Of a stretch of DNA of 64,000 nucleotides, positions 56,843 to 64,000 are shown in pieces (the first letter of the stretch is position 1; the number at the start of each line of letters is the position of its first letter). Source of the DNA: Piezodorus guildinii (lineage: Eukaryota; Arthropoda; Insecta; Hemiptera; Pentatomidae); NCBI GenBank assembly GCA_023052935.1, contig CM041292.1, forward strand, positions 83,724,169-83,788,168, read 5' to 3'. A model generated the notes under the pieces. The model worked only from the letters and a program-made list of their open reading frames with translations. It was not told the DNA's origin and did no database searches. Position numbers and translations under genes: made by a program.

Positions 56843-57196
56843 ATCTAAGGTGTAGATTCTTTTAGGTGAAGGTCAAATTTTTTATAAATAAAATTGGAGG
56901 CTGATGTCTACTTCACCACTATTTTATTGAAAAAAAATATTCGCACTACGTTTCGGCTAACAATGCCATCTTCTGGTGCAGTGGAACAACTTAGATCTAA
57001 AAGTACAAAATATTGTCAAGTTACAAATAATCGTCTTACAATTTGTCATGAAACCATACAACTATGTTAGATTGTATGATAAAAGGATAAAAAAAAATAT
57101 ATATACACATATACCTACATACATTCATACATACACGCACTCTATATATATATACATATATCCATATACACACACATACACACACACCCACACACA
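56843..57196 (-). repeat. Penelope pLTR, left element 3' copy
   Basis: About 354 bp, reverse complement of 60362-60715. In sense (minus) orientation it starts in a TG-rich microsatellite, contains CAGAAGATGGC...GCCGAAACG at 56975-56951, and ends CACCTAAAAGAATCTACACC then TTAGAT. A short open frame in it (56976-57272) is a by-product of the CA repeat. Confidence 0.85.
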
Positions 57197-57677
57197 ACAT
57201 GTTTATATATACAGTCAAAATAAATTAATAATTTATGAGATTAACGTTAACAATCTTAAAATTGTATCATAACAATTTAAAACTATAACTGAACATGACA
57301 AAACCTGAACAATGAAACACATTCCAATATAAAAACTATATATAAATAGACTCAGTTGATGTACCATGTTCATCATTGCACAAATCCAATTAAAATGATT
57401 AAAATTTAATTAATAATTATGAAACCAATAACTGATAAATACAAAAATGCACCCTTACTTAGTGTGGGTAGCTGCTTCCTAGTCAAAACCACATGACCAA
57501 ATCAGATGTCCATGAAGGGGAGGGGGAGGAGAAGGGTACTACTATAAAAATGGCTAATCATTTAAAAATTAAATCAAATTTAAAAGAGAAAGAAAGAAAA
57601 AAAAAAAAGAAATTTTTTTTTTTTTTTTTTTTTAAAAACCTGATGAATGAAAGGTATGTTTTATGCAACTACTATTA

Positions 57678-60360
57678 TTATATATTTAGTTTGTGGATGA
57701 TGTTGGTATATGCATTACATAATGTTTGGGTGTCTTGTTGAAAATTACATACCTGTTTGATGTTTTTAGTGATGTGAATGGCCTCTAATATTCTTCTTTT
57801 TTTATTATTGTTTTCTATTTCTAAAATTTCTGGGTTGTTGAAGTCAAATTGGTGCTTATATTCTGTGATATGCGTTGATAAGCCAGTGGCTTTATTATAT
57901 TTTTTGATGGTGGATTTGCAGTTACTGATATGTTGAGAGATTCTGCTGTTTAGATTTTGTTTAGTTTGTCCAATGTAAATTAAATTTTTATTGTCGATTC
58001 TGTTGCAGTCGGAACACTTTATTTTATATATGACGTTAGTTTTTTTGAGTTTGTCTATTTTGTCTTTTTTATTTGTGTAAATAAGAGCTAATTTATTGAT
58101 CGGTTTTTTTGCAAATTTAATATCTATTATGTCATATTTTTTAAAAGTTTGTATCAGTTGGTCAGTTAAATTATGTATATTTGTTATTGAATAATATTTA
58201 GGTCTATTGGTGTTATTACAATCTGTGTCCCTATCTAAAATATTAGCTGGATTATTACTATTGTTGATATTCAGAACGGTCGGTTGAAAATAATGTGTGA
58301 TGAGTTTTCTATTGTTATTATGTAATTGAATTATAGGTTTGTTAACTGTATTGTTACTGTAATTATTATGAGTATTAATACTATTATTAAGGTCAGAGAA
58401 ATCTATTGCTTTATGGTTTAAACCCTTATGCCATAATTTATGTATTAGTTTTATTGGATAAAAATTTTCTAATAGCATGTTATAAATTCTGTCTTTTGTT
58501 GTCTCTAAATAATTCGAACTTGTTAAGGTGATTGCACGGTATATTAAATTGTATGCAGTATTAACTATTTGATGTTTGCTGTGGTTACTGTAAAAATTTA
58601 AAATTCTATTACTGGTGATTTCCTTCTTAGTCCATTCTGTGGTTATTCTGTTGTTATTACTATGTACATCAATATCTAAGAATCTTAAGTGGTGATCTAT
58701 TTCTGCTTCGTATGTGAATTTAAGGTTGGTTATCGAATTGAGGATATCTAAAAAAACCTTTATGTCATCATGATCAATCAACGTCAAAATGTCATCAATA
58801 TATTTGACGATGATGGGTAGGGGTTTATTATATTGTGCTACTGCATTATCTAAAGTTTTATTCATGATAATTCCTGCTAGATTAACGCTCATGGAACCGC
58901 CCATAGGAATACCCTTTATCATTCTGTAATATTCTCCTTTATATGAAAAATAACAATTTTCGCAACAAATTTTAATGCCTTCAATATAAGTTTTTTTATT
59001 CTTTATAACTGTGTGAGGTTCAATGTGTTCCCAATTTAAGTCTATGATTTTAATAATGTCTTGTATTTTTACATTGGAAAATAAATTTTCAACATCATAA
59101 CTGACTAATGTTAAATTATCATGAACAAAATGCACTTTTTCAATGATATTCTTAGCTTCTAAGGAATTCTTAACGTCATATCTATTCAAACTATTTAAAT
59201 AGTTGAGTGTTGGATTTAAATATTTAGACAATCTCTCTGTGATGGAACCTGTATTGTCAACTATGGGTCTAAGTGGATGACCAGCTTTATGAGTCTTAAC
59301 TAAACCATGAATTCTAGGATTGATATAGTTCGGGTTAATAAGTTTTATTTTATTCTCTTTCTTAATAAAGCCTTCCTTAATTAATTTATTAACATAATTC
59401 TCAACTATTTTGTATGTGGATTTGGCTGGATCATGTCTGACCTTCCTATATGTGTTTTTATCTTCAAGTAATAGTTTGAGCTTAATATCATAATCCTCCT
59501 CCTCCATGATTACTGTTTTTTTAGTTTTATCTGTTTTAAGTACAATTAAATTCTTATTGTTTTTAAAAAACAATTTTGTAGCTATTAAGTCTTTATTAAT
59601 TTGTTGATGTAATTTTTCTTTCAGGAAATATAATGACTTATTATTATATTTATCAATGTTTTTCATCTTACGGTTATTATCTATGTAATTACTTATATTT
59701 TTGTTCACCTCATTTCTAATACATGCCTTGTGGTTGTCAGATATTAATATGTCATTGATAATAACTTCTGTATCAGCTATTATATTTATTATTTCTTTGT
59801 TTATGTTGGATGGTATGGTATTAAAATTGCATCCTAGTGAAAGTATATTCTTAATGTTATTAGGAATTGTTGTGCTGGTTAATATGTCTAACCTGTTACT
59901 TTCATGTAATCTATTATATTTATCTAGCAAGGTATTCTCATTGTGAGTGCTGTGATCAATGTGTGTGTCAATTAAGTTGCTTGAATTAAAAGAGAGTGTC
60001 TGTGGTTTATTATTAAAATAATAAGGTTTGTTCAGTTTAGGTTTATATTTCCTGTTAGTTTTAGTGTTAATTTTATCCATGTTAAATTCTAACATTTTAA
60101 CTACAACATCATCTATTCTACTCTTGATGAGCAATACTATCTCTTTATTATTGATTTTTTTGAAAATATTTTCCATATTATTAATCAACAGGTGTATATA
60201 CCAATGAGTCTGTTTAATTTCCAATGTTAATATGAACTTGGCTATTGAAATTATTTTGTTTCTATCTTTAAATCTGCAAGAGTTTAAGAATTTGGTGTTG
60301 AATAAATTTTCAATGGGCATAATGGCTTTGATGATGTGAATAGGTATTGTATCCTTTAAA
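57678..60360 (-). pseudogene. Penelope-like RT/GIY-YIG ORF, 5'-truncated copy
   Basis: Identical in amino-acid sequence to the right copy from residue 71 onward where both are translated. The element sequence ends at 60360, inside codon 57 of the full ORF, where it is replaced by the inverted pLTR of the neighbour. The first Met left is the internal MPIENLF (60320). All RT and endonuclease motifs remain intact, so the 880-residue product could be made, but it lacks the first 70 residues and any promoter in the correct orientation. A 21-base homopolymer in its 3' UTR (57613-57633) has exactly the same length in the other copy. Confidence 0.85.
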
Positions 60361-60361
60361 A

Positions 60362-60715
60362 TGTGTGTGGGTGTGTGTGTATGTGTGTGTATATGGATAT
60401 ATGTATATATATATAGAGTGCGTGTATGTATGAATGTATGTAGGTATATGTGTATATATATTTTTTTTTATCCTTTTATCATACAATCTAACATAGTTGT
60501 ATGGTTTCATGACAAATTGTAAGACGATTATTTGTAACTTGACAATATTTTGTACTTTTAGATCTAAGTTGTTCCACTGCACCAGAAGATGGCATTGTTA
60601 GCCGAAACGTAGTGCGAATATTTTTTTTCAATAAAATAGTGGTGAAGTAGACATCAGCCTCCAATTTTATTTATAAAAAATTTGACCTTCACCTAAAAGA
60701 ATCTACACCTTAGAT
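60362..60715 (+). repeat. Penelope pLTR, right element 5' copy
   Basis: Same 354-bp unit, sense orientation, ending three bases before the ATG of the intact ORF. It should supply the promoter/5' UTR of the right element. It carries the hammerhead-like motif at 60574-60642 and a TG/TA microsatellite at its start. Confidence 0.85.
60574..60642 (+). ncRNA. Hammerhead-ribozyme-like motif in the pLTR (degenerate)
   Basis: The core order fits. CAGAAGA (60583-60589; consensus CUGANGA, one mismatch at the U) is followed by stem II GGC/GCC (60591-60593 with 60601-60603) and then GAAA (60604-60607). CACTGC (60575-60580) can pair with GTAGTG (60609-60614), or CCACT (60574-60578) with AGTGG (60638-60642). 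Hammerhead motifs are known in pLTRs of Penelope-like elements. The substituted U and the unclear cleavage site make activity doubtful. The same motif exists in reverse at 56916-56984. Confidence 0.4.
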
Positions 60716-60718
60716 ATA

Positions 60719-63571
60719 ATGACCAGTAACAGGCTGACTGGTAGAAGCGAAGAATTGTGGAACAATTTTAAGAAGTTCATCAATGGTTTAAGTGAAGTAC
60801 AAAGTAGAGACATTAGCAGTATAATGAATATTTCTGACAAAATTGTTAGAGGCAGGATAAAGTTGAGGTACTTATGTTCATTTAAGAATTTAAAGGATAC
60901 AATACCTATTCACATCATCAAAGCCATTATGCCCATTGAAAATTTATTCAACACCAAATTCTTAAACTCTTGCAGATTTAAAGATAGAAACAAAATAATT
61001 TCAATAGCCAAGTTCATATTAACATTGGAAATTAAACAGACTCATTGGTATATACACCTGTTGATTAATAATATGGAAAATATTTTCAAAAAAATCAATA
61101 ATAAAGAGATAGTATTGCTCATCAAGAGTAGAATAGATGATGTTGTAGTTAAAATGTTAGAATTTAACATGGATAAAATTAACACTAAAACTAACAGGAA
61201 ATATAAACCTAAACTGAACAAACCTTATTATTTTAATAATAAACCACAGACACTCTCTTTTAATTCAAGCAACTTAATTGACACACACATTGATCACAGC
61301 ACTCACAATGAGAATACCTTGCTAGATAAATATAATAGATTACATGAAAGTAACAGGTTAGACATATTAACCAGCACAACAATTCCTAATAACATTAAGA
61401 ATATACTTTCACTAGGATGCAATTTTAATACCATACCATCCAACATAAACAAAGAAATAATAAATATAATAGCTGATACAGAAGTTATTATCAATGACAT
61501 ATTAATATCTGACAACCACAAGGCATGTATTAGAAATGAGGTGAACAAAAATATAAGTAATTACATAGATAATAACCGTAAGATGAAAAACATTGATAAA
61601 TATAATAATAAGTCATTATATTTCCTGAAAGAAAAATTACATCAACAAATTAATAAAGACTTAATAGCTACAAAATTGTTTTTTAAAAACAATAAGAATT
61701 TAATTGTACTTAAAACAGATAAAACTAAAAAAACAGTAATCATGGAGGAGGAGGATTATGATATTAAGCTCAAACTATTACTTGAAGATAAAAACACATA
61801 TAGGAAGGTCAGACATGATCCAGCCAAATCCACATACAAAATAGTTGAGAATTATGTTAATAAATTAATTAAGGAAGGCTTTATTAAGAAAGAGAATAAA
61901 ATAAAACTTATTAACCCGAACTATATCAATCCTAGAATTCATGGTTTAGTTAAGACTCATAAAGCTGGTCATCCACTTAGACCCATAGTTGACAATACAG
62001 GTTCCATCACAGAGAGATTGTCTAAATATTTAAATCCAACACTCAACTATTTAAATAGTTTGAATAGATATGACGTTAAGAATTCCTTAGAAGCTAAGAA
62101 TATCATTGAAAAAGTGCATTTTGTTCATGATAATTTAACATTAGTCAGTTATGATGTTGAAAATTTATTTTCCAATGTAAAAATACAAGACATTATTAAA
62201 ATCATAGACTTAAATTGGGAACACATTGAACCTCACACAGTTATAAAGAATAAAAAAACTTATATTGAAGGCATTAAAATTTGTTGCGAAAATTGTTATT
62301 TTTCATATAAAGGAGAATATTACAGAATGATAAAGGGTATTCCTATGGGCGGTTCCATGAGCGTTAATCTAGCAGGAATTATCATGAATAAAACTTTAGA
62401 TAATGCAGTAGCACAATATAATAAACCCCTACCCATCATCGTCAAATATATTGATGACATTTTGACGTTGATTGATCATGATGACATAAAGGTTTTTTTA
62501 GATATCCTCAATTCGATAACCAACCTTAAATTCACATACGAAGCAGAAATAGATCACCACTTAAGATTCTTAGATATTGATGTACATAGTAATAACAACA
62601 GAATAACCACAGAATGGACTAAGAAGGAAATCACCAGTAATAGAATTTTAAATTTTTACAGTAACCACAGCAAACATCAAATAGTTAATACTGCATACAA
62701 TTTAATATACCGTGCAATCACCTTAACAAGTTCGAATTATTTAGAGACAACAAAAGACAGAATTTATAACATGCTATTAGAAAATTTTTATCCAATAAAA
62801 CTAATACATAAATTATGGCATAAGGGTTTAAACCATAAAGCAATAGATTTCTCTGACCTTAATAATAGTATTAATACTCATAATAATTACAGTAACAATA
62901 CAGTTAACAAACCTATAATTCAATTACATAATAACAATAGAAAACTCATCACACATTATTTTCAACCGACCGTTCTGAATATCAACAATAGTAATAATCC
63001 AGCTAATATTTTAGATAGGGACACAGATTGTAATAACACCAATAGACCTAAATATTATTCAATAACAAATATACATAATTTAACTGACCAACTGATACAA
63101 ACTTTTAAAAAATATGACATAATAGATATTAAATTTGCAAAAAAACCGATCAATAAATTAGCTCTTATTTACACAAATAAAAAAGACAAAATAGACAAAC
63201 TCAAAAAAACTAACGTCATATATAAAATAAAGTGTTCCGACTGCAACAGAATCGACAATAAAAATTTAATTTACATTGGACAAACTAAACAAAATCTAAA
63301 CAGCAGAATCTCTCAACATATCAGTAACTGCAAATCCACCATCAAAAAATATAATAAAGCCACTGGCTTATCAACGCATATCACAGAATATAAGCACCAA
63401 TTTGACTTCAACAACCCAGAAATTTTAGAAATAGAAAACAATAATAAAAAAAGAAGAATATTAGAGGCCATTCACATCACTAAAAACATCAAACAGGTAT
63501 GTAATTTTCAACAAGACACCCAAACATTATGTAATGCATATACCAACATCATCCACAAACTAAATATATAA
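60719..63571 (+). CDS. Penelope-like element polyprotein: reverse transcriptase + GIY-YIG endonuclease
   Basis: An intact 950-residue ORF starting with the first ATG after the pLTR. RT: a HGLVKTHKAGHPLRPIVDN block lies at about residues 406-424, and SYDVENLFSNV (first catalytic Asp) at about 474-485. KGIPMGGSMSVNLAG follows at about 538-552, and the catalytic KYIDDIL at about 576-582. LRFLDIDV, the primer-grip region, lies near 615. Linker: a CSDC knuckle with a nearby C/H set at about 837. Endonuclease: LIYIGQTKQNLNSRISQHI at about 849-867 (GIY-YIG motif and catalytic Arg), then GLSTHITEYKHQFDF, and RRILEAIHI with the Glu at about 915. Length and domain order match Penelope/Poseidon-type elements. 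All key residues are present, so it may be active. The very A/T-rich, Asn/Lys/Ile-rich composition fits the host background. Confidence 0.93.
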   Translation: MTSNRLTGRSEELWNNFKKFINGLSEVQSRDISSIMNISDKIVRGRIKLRYLCSFKNLKDTIPIHIIKAIMPIENLFNTKFLNSCRFKDRNKIISIAKFILTLEIKQTHWYIHLLINNMENIFKKINNKEIVLLIKSRIDDVVVKMLEFNMDKINTKTNRKYKPKLNKPYYFNNKPQTLSFNSSNLIDTHIDHSTHNENTLLDKYNRLHESNRLDILTSTTIPNNIKNILSLGCNFNTIPSNINKEIINIIADTEVIINDILISDNHKACIRNEVNKNISNYIDNNRKMKNIDKYNNKSLYFLKEKLHQQINKDLIATKLFFKNNKNLIVLKTDKTKKTVIMEEEDYDIKLKLLLEDKNTYRKVRHDPAKSTYKIVENYVNKLIKEGFIKKENKIKLINPNYINPRIHGLVKTHKAGHPLRPIVDNTGSITERLSKYLNPTLNYLNSLNRYDVKNSLEAKNIIEKVHFVHDNLTLVSYDVENLFSNVKIQDIIKIIDLNWEHIEPHTVIKNKKTYIEGIKICCENCYFSYKGEYYRMIKGIPMGGSMSVNLAGIIMNKTLDNAVAQYNKPLPIIVKYIDDILTLIDHDDIKVFLDILNSITNLKFTYEAEIDHHLRFLDIDVHSNNNRITTEWTKKEITSNRILNFYSNHSKHQIVNTAYNLIYRAITLTSSNYLETTKDRIYNMLLENFYPIKLIHKLWHKGLNHKAIDFSDLNNSINTHNNYSNNTVNKPIIQLHNNNRKLITHYFQPTVLNINNSNNPANILDRDTDCNNTNRPKYYSITNIHNLTDQLIQTFKKYDIIDIKFAKKPINKLALIYTNKKDKIDKLKKTNVIYKIKCSDCNRIDNKNLIYIGQTKQNLNSRISQHISNCKSTIKKYNKATGLSTHITEYKHQFDFNNPEILEIENNNKKRRILEAIHITKNIKQVCNFQQDTQTLCNAYTNIIHKLNI

Positions 63572-64000
63572 TAATAGTAGTTGCATAAAACATACCTTTC
63601 ATTCATCAGGTTTTTAAAAAAAAAAAAAAAAAAAAATTTCTTTTTTTTTTTTCTTTCTTTCTCTTTTAAATTTGATTTAATTTTTAAATGATTAGCCATT
63701 TTTATAGTAGTACCCTTCTCCTCCCCCTCCCCTTCATGGACATCTGATTTGGTCATGTGGTTTTGACTAGGAAGCAGCTACCCACACTAAGTAAGGGTGC
63801 ATTTTTGTATTTATCAGTTATTGGTTTCATAATTATTAATTAAATTTTAATCATTTTAATTGGATTTGTGCAATGATGAACATGGTACATCAACTGAGTC
63901 TATTTATATATAGTTTTTATATTGGAATGTGTTTCATTGTTCAGGTTTTGTCATGTTCAGTTATAGTTTTAAATTGTTATGATAAAATTTTAAGATTGTT
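63572..64000 (+). other. Penelope 3' UTR (right copy), continues beyond window
   Basis: Mirrors 57249-57677, including an A21 run, a T12 run and a pyrimidine-rich CCCTTCTCCTCCCCCTCCCC block near 63713-63732. The 3' pLTR expected downstream is outside the window. Confidence 0.8.

Larger units (their letters stand above)
56843..64000. mobile_element. Inverted pair of Penelope-like retroelements
   Basis: The left element (minus) is pLTR 57196-56843, 3' UTR, and an ORF truncated at its 5' end (60360-57678). The right element (plus) is pLTR 60362-60715, a full ORF 60719-63571, and a 3' UTR running off the window. Every position p in 57249-60360 pairs with 121249-p on the other strand, with no indel. 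Where I compared bases I saw a single mismatch (57264 versus 63985). The two pLTRs pair by position sum 117558. The head-to-head junction is at 60360/60361, where the left copy's ORF sequence stops and the right copy's pLTR starts. Complex termini with inverted, truncated partners are typical of Penelope-like elements. Confidence 0.9.

Noticed and set aside
56976..57272. 98-codon open frame in the pLTR/CA-repeat region (also mirrored at 60310-60582)
   Set aside because: It runs through a CA/TA microsatellite giving THTYTH/YIYIY repeats and overlaps the noncoding pLTR in antisense.
59701..59946. 81-codon frames antisense to the Penelope ORFs (also 61303-61548)
   Set aside because: Shadow frames on the opposite strand of a strongly supported coding sequence.
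45669..64000. Search for the upstream (first coding) exon of nwk
   Set aside because: I looked on the minus strand for an acceptor/donor-bounded exon encoding the F-BAR N-terminus and found none; it should lie beyond the right edge.

Overview
The window is strongly AT-rich animal DNA, most likely from an insect; the species cannot be resolved from sequence alone. It holds no operons, rRNA, CRISPR or bacterial features. Apart from four short host exons it is intron filled with transposable elements (TEs), most of them broken.

Host gene. Four exons on the minus strand (45623-45668, 38144-38229, 13046-13190, 2478-2614) have good splice sites, compatible phases, and together encode a continuous 138-residue piece of an F-BAR domain. 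I recognise it as the Nervous wreck / FCHSD family (nwk), a membrane-bending adaptor of endocytic traffic and synapses. The introns between them are about 7.4, 25 and 10.4 kb. The first coding exon(s) lie beyond the right edge and the rest of the gene beyond the left edge. Most of the window is therefore transcribed as nwk pre-mRNA.

TE layout, left to right. 1-2027: Jockey-like LINE (family 'J1'). 2.77-5.58 kb: a nested stack in which a dispersed repeat ('X') is split by a 2,048-bp hAT-like foldback element with an 8-bp target duplication and by a palindromic repeat ('Y'). 7.3-13 kb: X and 'V' repeats, a Helitron 3' end and decayed LINE pieces. 13.5-24.6 kb: more X copies, J1 and J2 LINE fragments, the second Y, and an unidentified coding-like fragment. 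27-31 kb: mariner pseudogene, a 379-bp retroposon ('Z') with a 13-bp target duplication, V and X. 32-38 kb: J2 LINE, a Helitron with helicase remnant, J1 tail. 41-54 kb: V copies, Tc1-like pseudogene, a tRNA-headed SINE, X copies. 55 kb: a second LINE type ('J3') with a YADD reverse transcriptase (RT).

Right end (56.8-64 kb): two Penelope-like elements (PLEs) head to head. The right one has an intact 950-residue ORF with RT and GIY-YIG endonuclease; the left one is a 5'-truncated inverted copy. Over the 3,112 bp of each arm, indel-free alignment, identical protein and identical homopolymer lengths point to near identity. The arms are recent, homogenised, or an assembly artefact.

Two SINE/LINE partnerships are visible: Z ends in the same tail as J3, and the tRNA-headed SINE ends in the J1 tail. 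The names J1-J5, V, W, X, Y and Z are mine, for cross-reference in this annotation only. Boundaries of degenerate repeats are estimated by eye, usually to within about 10-30 bases.
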